Source: Proteus faecis (GTDB lineage Bacteria; Pseudomonadota; Gammaproteobacteria; Enterobacterales; Enterobacteriaceae). Taken from it: 64,000 nucleotides of DNA. The notes under the pieces are model-generated. The model was not told the DNA's origin. It made no database searches and saw only the letters and a list, made by a program, of their open reading frames with translations. Location: contig NZ_PENZ01000012.1 in the NCBI RefSeq assembly GCF_003144395.1, forward strand, positions 1 through 64,000, written 5' to 3'. Position 1 is the first letter of the stretch. Each line of letters opens with the position of its first letter. A program made the translations under genes and the position numbers. Positions 41,461 through 51,176 of the stretch are shown piece by piece.

Positions 41461-42012
41461 TCACTCATTATATACAGCGACTAATTCCGATAAAAAGAGA
41501 GATAAATTTTCAGCTAAAACTTCTCTTTTCTTTTTACCGAAAGTTTCAAGAATGACTTCGCCGGAAACATTACACACGGATATTATTTCATTTTCTGAAT
41601 CTGTCGTACCAATAAACAATGTAGGTGCAAGTTTTAAACGTTTTTGAGTCACCAAATGGCCAATAATGTTTTCTTGTAAGCGAATAAAATCCTCTTCACT
41701 CCACACTTGGATCAAGCTGAAATCTATTTCTCTAAAACGAACCTGCATATCACCAGCATACTGAGTAGTAAAGTAATCATGCAATTCAGGACGAATAATA
41801 ATCCCCATCGCTTTTTCAATTTTTTCTAGTTTATCTGTTCCTACAAAAGGTTGCGGTAACCAGTAAACAACCTCATCACCTGTTCTTGATATACAAATAG
41901 AAGGAACACCATAAAGATCTTCGCTTGCAGGAGGTAAGCCTGATTTTTCTTGCCACAAATCAACATACTTTTGCGTAAAGGCTTTTAGTTTAGAGGAAAT
42001 ATTTTCAGTCAT
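41461..42012 (-). CDS. syd: SecY-interacting protein Syd
   Basis: Syd is a soluble acidic protein that binds SecY and acts as a quality check on mis-assembled SecYEG. The 183 residues (181 in E. coli) contain the family blocks DLYGVPSICI and WLPQPFVG, and there is no signal peptide. It is divergent from queF, and the candidate csrB RNA lies downstream, as in E. coli. Confidence 0.9.
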   Translation of the reverse strand: MTENISSKLKAFTQKYVDLWQEKSGLPPASEDLYGVPSICISRTGDEVVYWLPQPFVGTDKLEKIEKAMGIIIRPELHDYFTTQYAGDMQVRFREIDFSLIQVWSEEDFIRLQENIIGHLVTQKRLKLAPTLFIGTTDSENEIISVCNVSGEVILETFGKKKREVLAENLSLFLSELVAVYNE

Positions 42013-42168
42013 GATTATCTATTTTATCTATTTAAATAAGAATTTCCTTTATGTTACCTGATTATGTCACTAATTCAGAGCATCAAAAATAAAGCATTCA
42101 TATACTATTGATGTTTCAATAGTATAATTAACCTTCTTTTATTTTCAGCTAAAGTTAGGATGTAAATT

Positions 42169-43014
42169 ATGTCTTTATATCAAGGTGATAAATCTCTTGA
42201 AGCATTATCTCTCGGCAAAGAGACTCAATATCATGATCAATATGATGCCGGATTATTGCAAGGTGTACCACGTAGCCTAAATCGAGATTCACTCTCTTTA
42301 ACTGCTGAAAATTTACCTTTTCATGGCGGTGATATTTGGACTATGTATGAGCTCTCATGGCTTAATAGTAAAGGCTTACCACAAGTTGCTATTGGTCATG
42401 TTGAATTAGACGCAACCACTGAAAATCTTATTGAATCTAAAAGTTTTAAATTATATCTCAATAGTTTTAATCAAACTCGTTTTGAAAGTTGGGATATCGT
42501 CGAAAAAACCTTACTTAACGATTTAACAACTTGTGCTAAAGGCAAAGTTAATTTGACTATCTATCCACTTTCGCATTTTACATCACAACCTATTGTCGAT
42601 TTTGCTGGAGAGTGTATTGATGAACAAGATATCGAAATTGATAATTATCAGTTTGATGTCCAATGGTTAAACGAATCGACAACCGATACACTGGTTGAAG
42701 AAACCCTTGTCAGCCATCTGTTAAAATCCAATTGCCTTATTACCAATCAACCAGATTGGGGATCAGTCGCTATTCAATATAAGGGTAAAAAGATTGATCG
42801 TGAAAAACTGCTACGCTATTTAGTTTCATTTAGACAACACAATGAATTTCATGAACAGTGTGTTGAGCGAATTTTTCACGATATCATGCAATTATGTACG
42901 CCAGAAACATTAACTGTTTATGCAAGATATACGCGACGCGGTGGATTAGACATCAATCCTTGGCGTAGTAATTGTGAGTTTGTTCCAGAAATTAGTCGAT
43001 TAGCCAGACAATAA
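42169..43014 (+). CDS. queF: NADPH-dependent 7-cyano-7-deazaguanine reductase QueF
   Basis: QueF reduces preQ0 nitrile to preQ1 amine in queuosine synthesis. It is the long bimodular (YqcD-type) tunnelling-fold enzyme. The catalytic Cys189 and Asp196 lie in [14 protein letters not shown], and the NADPH-binding [12 protein letters not shown] block is near residue 89. The 281 residues match E. coli (282). It is divergent from syd, with ppnN downstream. Confidence 0.95.
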   Translation: MSLYQGDKSLEALSLGKETQYHDQYDAGLLQGVPRSLNRDSLSLTAENLPFHGGDIWTMYELSWLNSKGLPQVAIGHVELDATTENLIESKSFKLYLNSFNQTRFESWDIVEKTLLNDLTTCAKGKVNLTIYPLSHFTSQPIVDFAGECIDEQDIEIDNYQFDVQWLNESTTDTLVEETLVSHLLKSNCLITNQPDWGSVAIQYKGKKIDREKLLRYLVSFRQHNEFHEQCVERIFHDIMQLCTPETLTVYARYTRRGGLDINPWRSNCEFVPEISRLARQ

Positions 43015-43105
43015 CGGGAATAATGCCTGTATGTTAATATGATCTGTGTTATACCAAGATCAGTTGCACTTCAGTTTGTTATTTCAGGAGAAAAAGGAGT
43101 CCTAC

Positions 43106-44473
43106 GTGATAACTCATGTCAGCCCATTAGGTTCCATGGATCTGCTTTCACAGCTAGAAGTTGATATGCTAAAGAGAACCGCAAGCAGTGATCTTTATCA
43201 GCTGTTTCGCAATTGTTCTCTCGCTGTTCTCAACTCTGGTAGCCTTACTGATAGTAGTAAAGAACTGTTATCTAAATACCAAGATTTTGATATTAACGTA
43301 CTGCGCCGTGAACGAGGCGTAAAGCTTGAGTTAGTCAATCCTCCTGAAGACGCCTTTGTTGACGGAAAAATTATTCGCTCATTACAAGCTAACTTATTTG
43401 CAGTGCTTCGTGACATATTGTTTGTTCACGGGCAAATCACAACAGCAAAACGTGATCTTCACCTGAACTTAGAAAATAGTACTCACATCACTAATACCAT
43501 TTTCTCGATTTTGCGTAATGCACGAGCTCTTCATATTGATGAAGATCCTAATATGATCGTTTGCTGGGGTGGTCACTCAATCAATGAAACTGAATACCTT
43601 TACGGCAGAAAAGTAGGTAACGAATTAGGGTTACGTGAACTCAATATCTGCACAGGCTGTGGACCTGGTGCGATGGAAGCACCAATGAAAGGTGCTGCTG
43701 TGGGTCATGCTCAACAACGTTATAGAAATAGCCGGTTTATCGGTATGACAGAACCGTCAATCATCGCGGCAGAGCCACCAAATCCATTAGTTAACGAACT
43801 GATTATTATGCCAGATATTGAAAAACGTCTGGAATCTTTCGTACGTATTGGACATGGAATTATTATTTTCCCAGGCGGTGTAGGGACAGCAGAAGAATTG
43901 CTGTATCTGCTTGGTATTCTTATGTCTCCAGAAAACCAAGACCAAGTATTACCACTGATTTTAACAGGCCCTAAAGAGAGTGCTGACTACTTTAATGTAT
44001 TAGATGACTTTATCGCAAATACATTAGGCGACGACGCTCGACGCCATTACCAAATTATTATTGATGATGCACCTGAAGTTGCTCGTATCATGAAAAAATA
44101 TATGCCTTTGGTAAAGGATAATCGTCGTAGTACTGGTGATGCTTATAGCTTTAACTGGTCAATGAAGATCAATGCTGATTTGCAACTTCCTTTTGAACCA
44201 ACACATGAAAACATGGCATCACTTAACTTAAGCACCGATCAATCACCTGAAAAATTAGCGGCTGACTTACGTCGTGCATTCTCTGGTATTGTTGCAGGTA
44301 ACGTAAAAGAAGTGGGTATGAAAGCGATTGAAGCTTACGGCCCTTATAAAATTCATGGTGATCGTGAAATTATGCGTCGTATGGATATTTTATTAACGGG
44401 CTTTGTTGAGCAACATCGTATGAAACTTCCGGGCGGTACAGCTTATCAACCATGTTACGAGATTATCAGCTAA
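43106..44473 (+). CDS. ppnN: Pyrimidine/purine nucleotide 5'-monophosphate nucleosidase PpnN (YgdH)
   Basis: PpnN cleaves nucleoside monophosphates to base and ribose 5-phosphate and is a known (p)ppGpp target. It has a LOG-like domain with [13 protein letters not shown] and the PGGVGTAEE nucleotide motif, flanked by family-specific N- and C-terminal domains. The start is taken at the GTG at 43106: AAGGAG lies 6 nt upstream and the protein then begins [20 protein letters not shown], as in E. coli (454 residues; 455 here). The longer frame from 43046 would add 20 unrelated residues. Confidence 0.93.
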   Translation: MITHVSPLGSMDLLSQLEVDMLKRTASSDLYQLFRNCSLAVLNSGSLTDSSKELLSKYQDFDINVLRRERGVKLELVNPPEDAFVDGKIIRSLQANLFAVLRDILFVHGQITTAKRDLHLNLENSTHITNTIFSILRNARALHIDEDPNMIVCWGGHSINETEYLYGRKVGNELGLRELNICTGCGPGAMEAPMKGAAVGHAQQRYRNSRFIGMTEPSIIAAEPPNPLVNELIIMPDIEKRLESFVRIGHGIIIFPGGVGTAEELLYLLGILMSPENQDQVLPLILTGPKESADYFNVLDDFIANTLGDDARRHYQIIIDDAPEVARIMKKYMPLVKDNRRSTGDAYSFNWSMKINADLQLPFEPTHENMASLNLSTDQSPEKLAADLRRAFSGIVAGNVKEVGMKAIEAYGPYKIHGDREIMRRMDILLTGFVEQHRMKLPGGTAYQPCYEIIS

Positions 44474-44479
44474 TTTATT

Positions 44480-45229
44480 ATGATACATTTGCTGATTATT
44501 GATGCTTTAAACCTGATCCGCCGCATTCATGCGGCATCAGGTTCTTCTTGCCAAACAGTGTGTGAACAGAGTGTCAACCAATTGCTTGGTCACACACAAC
44601 CTACTCATGCCGTAGCGGTCTTTGATGAAGATGATAGAGACGGTAGTTGGCGACATCAACTGTTACCTGACTATAAAGCAGGTCGCACACCAATGCCTGA
44701 TGATTTGCGACAACAATTACCTGAAATTAAAGCAATGTTACTTAATTTAGGAATACAGAGCTGGCACTCAGGTGGTGATGAAGCAGATGACGTTGCAGCA
44801 ACATTGGCAACTAAAGTAGCAAATGCGGGTTTTCGAGTCACAATTATTTCAACGGATAAAGGTTATTGCCAATTACTTTCTCCCTCTATTCGTATACGCG
44901 ATTATTTTCAACGGCGCTGGTTAGATTTAGAATTTATTAAATCTGAATTTGGTGTCGAACCATCTCAACTTACCGATTATTGGGGATTAACCGGTGTAAG
45001 TAGCAGTAAGGTTGCAGGAGTTCCTGGTATTGGGCCCAAAAGTGCTACCGAACTTTTACAAATTCACCCAGATCTAGAATCGCTCTATCAGCATATTGAT
45101 GATGTTCCTACTAAATGGCAAAACAAACTTATTACCCATAAAGAATCCGCATTTATCAGTCGGAAAATCACGACATTACGCACTGATATTCAATTAAACG
45201 GTAATCTACAACAGCTACGTTTAAAATAG
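44480..45229 (+). CDS. xni: Flap endonuclease Xni (ExoIX/YgdG)
   Basis: Xni is a FEN-family nuclease lacking the polymerase part; it cuts 5' flaps in DNA repair. The acidic metal-site clusters [13 protein letters not shown] and the H3TH segment [14 protein letters not shown] are visible. The 249 residues compare with 251 in E. coli. It begins 6 nt after ppnN, whereas in E. coli sdaCB lies between them. A terminator follows. Confidence 0.92.
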   Translation: MIHLLIIDALNLIRRIHAASGSSCQTVCEQSVNQLLGHTQPTHAVAVFDEDDRDGSWRHQLLPDYKAGRTPMPDDLRQQLPEIKAMLLNLGIQSWHSGGDEADDVAATLATKVANAGFRVTIISTDKGYCQLLSPSIRIRDYFQRRWLDLEFIKSEFGVEPSQLTDYWGLTGVSSSKVAGVPGIGPKSATELLQIHPDLESLYQHIDDVPTKWQNKLITHKESAFISRKITTLRTDIQLNGNLQQLRLK

Positions 45230-45290
45230 CTAAGTTCCCAATTATTAAAACTCAACAAGCTAATATTTTTTAAATAACTCCTCTCATTAA

Positions 45291-45326
45291 AAAAGGCTAA
45301 GTTTCTATTTATAAACTTAGCCTTTT
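45291..45326. terminator. Bidirectional terminator between xni and rlmM
   Basis: The 14 bp arms AAAAGGCTAAGTTT (45291-45304) and AAACTTAGCCTTTT (45313-45326) are perfect around an 8 nt loop. T runs flank both sides, which suits the two convergent genes. Confidence 0.85.
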
Positions 45327-45361
45327 ATTGTCATCAATAAATCGATGTACTTTGAACGTTT

Positions 45362-46459
45362 TTAGAATTCACGATCTGGTCGATAAGCGGCCCAAATATT
45401 TTGAATATGAACGGTTATCTCTTCTCTATCATGATAAAGATGCTTAGCTTGGATCTTAACGTTAATCCCTTTTTCCGCTAACTCTGACTTTATTTTTTCA
45501 AGGATATGAGAGACTTCTTCATAACGCTTTTTCATTGGCAATTTTAGGTTAAAAATAGCTTCCCGACACCATTCATTAGCAATCCAAGTTGTCATTAATG
45601 CAGCAACTTTGGCTGGCTTTTCAACCATATCACAAACAAGCCATGTGATATTTTTAGATGTAGGTTCAAATTTAAAACCATCAACTTGGTGATGACGAAC
45701 TTGCCCTGTATCCATTAAAGATTGTGCCATTGGGCCATTATCAACAGCATGCACCATCATACTGCGTTTTACTAATTGATATGTCCAGCCACCGGGGCAT
45801 GCGCCTAAATCGACCGCTTTCATCCCACTTGCTAAACGCTCTTCCCACTCATCATAAGGAATGAAAATATGAAATGCTTCTTCAAGTTTTAATGTCGAAC
45901 GACTTGGCGCATCTGATGGGAATTTTAATCGAGGAATACCCATATAAAATGGGGAATTATTAAAACTATAGGAATAGCCAACATAACAACATCCCGGTGC
46001 AATAAAAAACACATGGACAACAGGACGGCTAAAATTCTCAACTTTCAGCAAAATTTTCTCATTACGCAAATGATTACGTAATGGCACCGTAAATTTACGG
46101 CAGAATTTTAATAGTTCTTTGCTTTCATTAGTGTCTGCAACTTCAACTCGAAGTTCACCTGCTTTTTCGACAGCACCTTTTAGCATTCCAACAATCGGTG
46201 TAATTCTATCTTCTGGCGGTAAATCTTTAAGTAATTCACCTGTCACAAACATTTGACGAGCAAAAATTAATTCACGGAAACTCACATCACGCGCAATCTT
46301 GTCTGCGTCACCTTCTTGGTAACATTCAAAGATCACATAACCACTTCCTTCTTTAACACGAGGAAAGCCATAAATGCCGATTTGACCTGCTTTATCCGTA
46401 ATCTCAGCCGCGCACTCTTTTTCAAAACCTTGGCGACAATATAATGCAACTTTATTCAT
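45362..46459 (-). CDS. rlmM: 23S rRNA 2'-O-ribose C2498 methyltransferase RlmM
   Basis: RlmM methylates C2498 of 23S rRNA before 50S assembly. An N-terminal RFM/THUMP-type RNA-binding region (about 1-170) precedes a Rossmann methyltransferase with the SAM motif [13 protein letters not shown] and the conserved DMVEKP. The 365 residues match E. coli (366). Its start overlaps the ygdD stop by 8 nt. Confidence 0.94.
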   Translation of the reverse strand: MNKVALYCRQGFEKECAAEITDKAGQIGIYGFPRVKEGSGYVIFECYQEGDADKIARDVSFRELIFARQMFVTGELLKDLPPEDRITPIVGMLKGAVEKAGELRVEVADTNESKELLKFCRKFTVPLRNHLRNEKILLKVENFSRPVVHVFFIAPGCCYVGYSYSFNNSPFYMGIPRLKFPSDAPSRSTLKLEEAFHIFIPYDEWEERLASGMKAVDLGACPGGWTYQLVKRSMMVHAVDNGPMAQSLMDTGQVRHHQVDGFKFEPTSKNITWLVCDMVEKPAKVAALMTTWIANEWCREAIFNLKLPMKKRYEEVSHILEKIKSELAEKGINVKIQAKHLYHDREEITVHIQNIWAAYRPDREF

Positions 46460-46847
46460 GGCGAGACGCCGGTGCCCTTAGACGCAAAGCGCCAATAAAA
46501 ATTAAAGCCCAACCAATAAGAAAACTAAATCCACCAATTGGCGTAAAATAAGATAACAATCTAACTTGTGTTAGCGCCATACAATAAAGGCTACCACTGA
46601 AAAGTAGAATACCAACACCAAAGAAAATACCCGCCCAATAAAACCATAAAATGGTTTTACGCATTAACATTGCCGCAATCCCGACAAGTAATAAGGTATG
46701 GACGATTTGGTAGCGCATCGCTAACTGAATGTATTCCCAATGTTGTGGCGATAAATGAGGTGCAAGCTTATGAGTTGCAAATGCACCAAAAGCAACATAA
46801 AAGAAGCCACTGATCGCGGAAAACATAAGCAATGTACGACTATTCAC
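46452..46847 (-). CDS. ygdD: DUF423 inner-membrane protein YgdD
   Basis: The function is unknown. The 131-residue protein has four hydrophobic segments and the DUF423 blocks FGAFATHKL and [14 protein letters not shown]. It equals E. coli YgdD in length. It is transcribed with rlmM (8 nt overlap) and lies 43 nt after gcvA in the same direction, as in E. coli. Confidence 0.9.
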   Translation of the reverse strand: MNSRTLLMFSAISGFFYVAFGAFATHKLAPHLSPQHWEYIQLAMRYQIVHTLLLVGIAAMLMRKTILWFYWAGIFFGVGILLFSGSLYCMALTQVRLLSYFTPIGGFSFLIGWALIFIGALRLRAPASRHE

Positions 46848-46890
46848 TGTTTATTCCTTCCTATCTAGAAGATATTTGCCAATCGCAATA

Positions 46891-47811
46891 TTAAGATGAT
46901 GTTAGTAAACCCAGCTTTTCTTGCTCATTCGCTGCTTGAGATAAAATCCATTGGCGAAAAGCCGCAATCTTACCCAATTCAGCCTGGCTATCTTGGCAAA
47001 CTAAATAAAATGCATTTTTACTAACAAGGACATCTGGAAAAGGTCTTACTAATCGACCTGATTCTATTTCACTACGTGCCATTACATTATTAACCAATGC
47101 AACGCCTTGTCCATGTACAGCGGCCTGTATCACCATTGAACTATGGCTAAAAATAGGGCCTTGTTGCACATTTATCTGATTTTGTATCTCTAATTGACGT
47201 ACATAAGCTTGCCAATCTCGACGAGATGTATCATGTAGCAGTGTATGATAAATCAGATCGGATGGGGTTTTTAGTGGTTTTTCACCTGTAAGTAAAGATG
47301 GTGCACAAACAGGGATCAAATATTCTGCATAAAGGCGGTCTGTACGCAACCCAGTCCAATTACCTCGACCATAAAAAATAGCAACATCAACATCATCAGC
47401 CAGTTTATCTTCTTCTCTATCAACAGCCTGAATTCGCACATCAATTCCCGGATAAGCTTGGTTAAACCCAGATAACCGAGGTACTAACCATTGAATAGCA
47501 AAACTTGGAGAAAGACTAACGGTAAGTGCACCTTTCGCGCTTCTAGCTAATAATTTGCGAGTTGCCTCGTTAATTGATGAAAAAATTTCCTTAATATCGA
47601 GGTAATAACTCTGCCCTTCTTCCGTTAATAAAAGAGAACGGTTGCGTCTTCTAAATAATTTTAGCCCAAGGAATTCTTCTAATGTTTTAATTTGGTGGCT
47701 CACTGCTGCTTGTGTCACAAATAATTCTTCAGCGGCTTTAGTAAAACTTAAATGACGTGCCGCAGAATCAAAAACCCTAAGTGCATTTAATGGCGGTAAA
47801 CGTTTAGACAT
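46891..47811 (-). CDS. gcvA: Glycine cleavage system transcriptional regulator GcvA
   Basis: GcvA is a LysR-type regulator that activates or represses gcvTHP according to glycine and purine supply and activates the gcvB RNA. The N-terminal winged helix-turn-helix (LSFTKAAEELFVTQAAVSHQIKTLE written in two parts: LSFTKAAEELF and VTQAAVSHQIKTLE, about 22-47) is followed by a periplasmic-binding-type effector domain. The 306 residues match E. coli (305). It is divergent from gcvB, its known target. Confidence 0.94.
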   Translation of the reverse strand: MSKRLPPLNALRVFDSAARHLSFTKAAEELFVTQAAVSHQIKTLEEFLGLKLFRRRNRSLLLTEEGQSYYLDIKEIFSSINEATRKLLARSAKGALTVSLSPSFAIQWLVPRLSGFNQAYPGIDVRIQAVDREEDKLADDVDVAIFYGRGNWTGLRTDRLYAEYLIPVCAPSLLTGEKPLKTPSDLIYHTLLHDTSRRDWQAYVRQLEIQNQINVQQGPIFSHSSMVIQAAVHGQGVALVNNVMARSEIESGRLVRPFPDVLVSKNAFYLVCQDSQAELGKIAAFRQWILSQAANEQEKLGLLTSS

Positions 47812-47899
47812 ATTCGGTTCTTAAACCCCTATTTTGGCTATTAGTAGACCCTAACTTTCATCATTAGTTTTTTTTATGCGAAGCATTATAAATTGTCCC

Positions 47900-47928
47900 T
47901 TGATGATTAGCCAGTAAATACCTATAGT
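47900..47928 (+). promoter_or_regulatory. gcvB promoter
   Basis: TTGATG (47900-47905), a 17 bp spacer and TATAGT (47923-47928) place the start at about 47935, where sequence similarity to GcvB begins. GcvA sites are expected between this and gcvA. Confidence 0.75.
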
Positions 47929-47934
47929 AAGCGC

Positions 47935-48133
47935 ACTTCCTAAGCCGGAACGAAAAGTTGTGTAGTAGTAATACTGCAAAACTTTTGGCTTTGTGGTTGT
48001 GATGTTGTGTTTGCAAGTTGTCTGGAAATTCCAGACTTAGTAGCTGATGCTACTGTTTTTTTTCACTTCCTGTACATTTACCCTGTCTGTCCATAGTGAT
48101 TTTATAGTGCACCGCCAAGGCGGTGCTTTTTTT
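47935..48133 (+). ncRNA. gcvB: GcvB small regulatory RNA
   Basis: The RNA begins ACTTCCTAAGCCGGAACGAA, nearly the 5' end of E. coli GcvB. It contains the G/U-rich R1 seed region (TTGTGGTTGTGATGTTGTG, about 47988-48011), which pairs with amino-acid and peptide transporter mRNAs. The conserved segment CACTTCCTGTACATTTACCC follows. The end is a terminator, GCACCGCC/GGCGGTGC, followed by seven T. It is about 199 nt long against about 205 in E. coli, and is divergent from gcvA. The 48134-48406 stretch beyond holds nothing I can name. Confidence 0.96.
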
Positions 48134-48474
48134 ATTCCCTATTTTTCTCTATTTTTTAATTACTCACGTACACCATTTCGATGTTTTCATCCATTTTTTA
48201 TAATGAACTTATCATCATTATTCTAAAAAAGCTTACCGCAAATTATTCCTTATAAATTAAAACAAGAGAAAAATAGGATATTAATCTGATCTCAGTGATT
48301 TTTTATTGTGTGAACTTTCATCACCTTAATCATGTTATTATAGGCGAGATGACTCATAACACACTGATGCTCTCTGGTTTCCGTTATAAATAAATATAAT
48401 TAACTGTATAATCTATACGCCTTATTTTAATGACAAATCGCGAAAATTTATTCGTCTACCAATACAGCCTAACT

Positions 48475-49686
48475 ATGAACCTATTTTCACCTGATTTATT
48501 TCGACAACAATTTCCTGCTCTTAAAGAAAAGACGATTTACCTCGATAGTGCAGCAACTGCATTAAAGCCTCTCGCCATGATAGAGGCCTCAGATGCATTT
48601 TATCGCCATAACTTTGCAACGGTTCACCGTAGCCAATATCAGCATGCTAGAGAAACAACGCAACAATATGAAGCAACGCGTCAACAAGTTGCCGAATTAA
48701 TCAAGAGTGCTGATAGTGATACGATTATTTGGACAAAAGGCACCACAGAATCACTCAACTTTATTGCTCAAGGTTATTTTCGTCCACGCTTACAAGCAGG
48801 TGATGAAATAATTGTTAGTGAGCAAGAACATCATGCAAATCTTATTCCTTGGTTGATACTGGCCGAACAAACCGGCGCACGAGTGATCCGCTGGGCAATT
48901 GAGGATCATTTTTTACCTTCAATTAATAGTTTAAATACATTGATCAATAAGCGGACACGAATTGTTGCAGTTAGCCAAATGTCGAATGTAACAGGTGCTC
49001 AAATTGCATTAGATAAGGTATCTCAATGCGTTCATCAACATGATAATTGCTTACTTGTTGTCGATGGCGCGCAAGGTATTGCACATCACCCAACGGATGT
49101 CACAGCACTTGATCTTGATTTCTATGTTTTTTCCGCTCATAAACTTTATGGTCCTAATGGATTAGGTGTTTGTTATGGCAAACGAAAACATTTAGAAGAC
49201 ATGGCTCCTTGGCATGGAGGCGGAAAAATGCTAACTAACGCAACATTTAACGGATTTACTCCAGCCCCTATTCCTCAACGTTTTGAAGCGGGAACACCTA
49301 ATGTTGCAGGTGTTATTGCATTTTCAGCCACATTAGCATGGTTAGAAAAACAAGATATGCATCATGCTAACCAATATGCTCTTGAGCTTGCAGAAGAAAC
49401 AGAAAAACGTCTCAGTGAGTTAAATGGTTTTATCAGTTATCGAGCGCCCAATTCATCGGTTGTTTCCTTCAATTTCGAAGGTGTTCATCACAGTGATTTA
49501 GCAACATTAATCACAGAGAAAGGTATTGCATTACGCACTGGGCAACACTGCGCACAGCCTCTTATTGATTCATTAAACATTTCAGGCTGTTTACGCATTT
49601 CTTTTATGCCTTATAATCAACATGCTGATATTGATGCTTTTATTAATGCCGTTAAATTTGCGCTAACACTCTTAAAAGATGAATAA
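48475..49686 (+). CDS. csdA: Cysteine desulfurase CsdA
   Basis: CsdA takes sulfur from cysteine and passes it to CsdE, with links to TcdA in the CSD system. It is a PLP fold-type I enzyme of the SufS group, with PLP-lysine K223 in FSAHKLYGP and the persulfide-forming Cys359 in RTGQHCAQP. The start at 48475 gives MNLFSPDLF, like E. coli, and 403 residues (401 in E. coli). An upstream ATG at 48430 lies only about 10 nt after the likely transcription start (TATAAT at 48407-48412) and is disfavoured. Confidence 0.93.
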   Translation: MNLFSPDLFRQQFPALKEKTIYLDSAATALKPLAMIEASDAFYRHNFATVHRSQYQHARETTQQYEATRQQVAELIKSADSDTIIWTKGTTESLNFIAQGYFRPRLQAGDEIIVSEQEHHANLIPWLILAEQTGARVIRWAIEDHFLPSINSLNTLINKRTRIVAVSQMSNVTGAQIALDKVSQCVHQHDNCLLVVDGAQGIAHHPTDVTALDLDFYVFSAHKLYGPNGLGVCYGKRKHLEDMAPWHGGGKMLTNATFNGFTPAPIPQRFEAGTPNVAGVIAFSATLAWLEKQDMHHANQYALELAEETEKRLSELNGFISYRAPNSSVVSFNFEGVHHSDLATLITEKGIALRTGQHCAQPLIDSLNISGCLRISFMPYNQHADIDAFINAVKFALTLLKDE

Positions 49687-49691
49687 TTAAA

Positions 49692-50144
49692 ATGAATAAC
49701 AACACACCTCTGCTTGCAACTCAGCACCCATTTGGTCATGAAATCACTTTAGAAGCATTACTCAATGATTTCCAAAAACTAAAAGCGTGGGAAGACAAAT
49801 ATCGCCAATTAGTTCAACTCTCACGTAAATTACCCGCATTACCTGATGAATTAAAAACAACAGAAAAAGAGATCAAGGGATGTGAGAACAGAGTGTGGTT
49901 AGGTGCCAAATTAAATAATGATGGCAAATACCATATTTATGGTGATAGTGATGGCCGTATTGTAAAAGGCTTATTGACTATTATTTTAGCCGCTGTTGAG
50001 AATAAAACAGCGCAAGAAATAGCTGATATCGATATGTTAGCTATTTTTGATCAATTAGGATTGGCTAATCAAATTAGCCAATCTCGCACAGACGGAGTGA
50101 ATGCGATTATCGCACGATTAAAATCACTCACCTCACAGTATTAA
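49692..50144 (+). CDS. csdE: Sulfur acceptor protein CsdE
   Basis: CsdE is a SufE-like protein that accepts the persulfide from CsdA. The acceptor Cys64 lies in EIKGCENRVWLG. The 150 residues match E. coli (147). It is 5 nt after csdA and clearly co-transcribed. An ERIC repeat begins just after its stop codon. Confidence 0.93.
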   Translation: MNNNTPLLATQHPFGHEITLEALLNDFQKLKAWEDKYRQLVQLSRKLPALPDELKTTEKEIKGCENRVWLGAKLNNDGKYHIYGDSDGRIVKGLLTIILAAVENKTAQEIADIDMLAIFDQLGLANQISQSRTDGVNAIIARLKSLTSQY

Positions 50145-50148
50145 GTTT

Positions 50149-50271
50149 TATACTCTAAATAATTCAAGGTGTAGCTAGGCGACAAGTAAATGAGTCACTA
50201 GGAGCATCAGTATGCGACTAGTGCGATTGAGCACCGTCAATAACACGACAACTTCAAATACGACGAGTACG
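50149..50271. repeat. ERIC (intergenic repeat unit) element
   Basis: A 123 bp element begins TATACTCTAAATAATTCAAG and ends in the imperfect inverted form (CTTCAAATACGACGAGTACG). The centre (GAGTCACTAGGAGC...GACTAGTGCGATTGAGC) matches the ERIC consensus region from which ERIC-PCR primers are drawn, with changes. It fills the csdE-tcdA gap, and its right end runs into the tcdA coding region. Confidence 0.82.
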
Positions 50272-51066
50272 TTGAGCCTTCGCTAGCATCTTCTTCAATG
50301 CATGAGACACCGCAATAAAACCAAATGACGCCGTTACCATCGTTACAGCACCAAAACCGGCTGAACAATCCATTCGTTTCACACCATCAGCCGTACTTTT
50401 TGCCGCACAAACCGTACCATCGCCTTGTGGATAAACTAATTGTTCTGTTGAGAAAACACAGTCGATCCCTAATTTTCCCTTACTATTTTTTACAACATTA
50501 AAATCAGATTTCAAACGCTCTCTTAATTTAGCCGCTAAAGGATCTTGAATTGTTTTTGCTAAATCAACCACTTGGATCTGAGTTGGATCAATTTGCCCAC
50601 CAGCACCACCCGTGGTGATCACTGGAATTTTATAACGGCGACAATACGCTAATAATGCAGCCTTTGGCCTTACACTATCAATGGCATCAATGACATAATC
50701 AAAGTTGTTATTCATCATTTCAGCAACATTATCAACCGTGACAAAATCATCAATACTGGTCACTTTGCATTCTGGATTGATTTCTAAAATACGTTGTTTC
50801 ATCACATCGCATTTTGGTTGCCCTACGCTTTCTTTTAACGCATGTATTTGCCGATTAGTGTTCGTCACACACACATCATCCATATCAATTAAAGTGATAG
50901 CACCAATACCACTACGAGCTAGTGCTTCAGCCGCCCAACTACCGACCCCTCCTATACCCACGACACAGATATGAGCCTGAGCAAAATAAGACAACGCTTT
51001 TTGCCCATAAAGTCGCCCTATTCCAGAAAAGCGTTGTAAATATGAATCTGATAATGAATTTTGCAT
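50254..51066 (-). CDS. tcdA: tRNA threonylcarbamoyladenosine dehydratase TcdA (CsdL)
   Basis: TcdA is an E1-like ATP-dependent enzyme that cyclises t6A37 to ct6A in tRNAs, working with the CsdA-CsdE sulfur relay encoded next door. The nucleotide-binding loop GIGGVGSWAAEALARSGIG and DMDDVCVTNTNRQ are clear. The ATG at 51066 gives 270 residues (268 in E. coli); an upstream ATG at 51123 adds 19 unrelated residues. The last codons (RTRRI and stop) lie inside the ERIC element, replacing the usual short tail. Confidence 0.93.
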   Translation of the reverse strand: MQNSLSDSYLQRFSGIGRLYGQKALSYFAQAHICVVGIGGVGSWAAEALARSGIGAITLIDMDDVCVTNTNRQIHALKESVGQPKCDVMKQRILEINPECKVTSIDDFVTVDNVAEMMNNNFDYVIDAIDSVRPKAALLAYCRRYKIPVITTGGAGGQIDPTQIQVVDLAKTIQDPLAAKLRERLKSDFNVVKNSKGKLGIDCVFSTEQLVYPQGDGTVCAAKSTADGVKRMDCSAGFGAVTMVTASFGFIAVSHALKKMLAKAQRTRRI

Positions 51067-51176
51067 GATGCGATAACAACCTAAATAACAGAAATAATCA
51101 TGGCTATTAATATCAATAGCCATGTCGTGAATATAATTTTACCGTTTATAACGAGCAGATAAATAGTAAATCGTTT

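Noticed and set aside
43046-43105. Upstream extension of ppnN from an ATG at 43046
   Set aside because: The added 20 residues lack similarity to PpnN, and the GTG at 43106 has AAGGAG at proper spacing.
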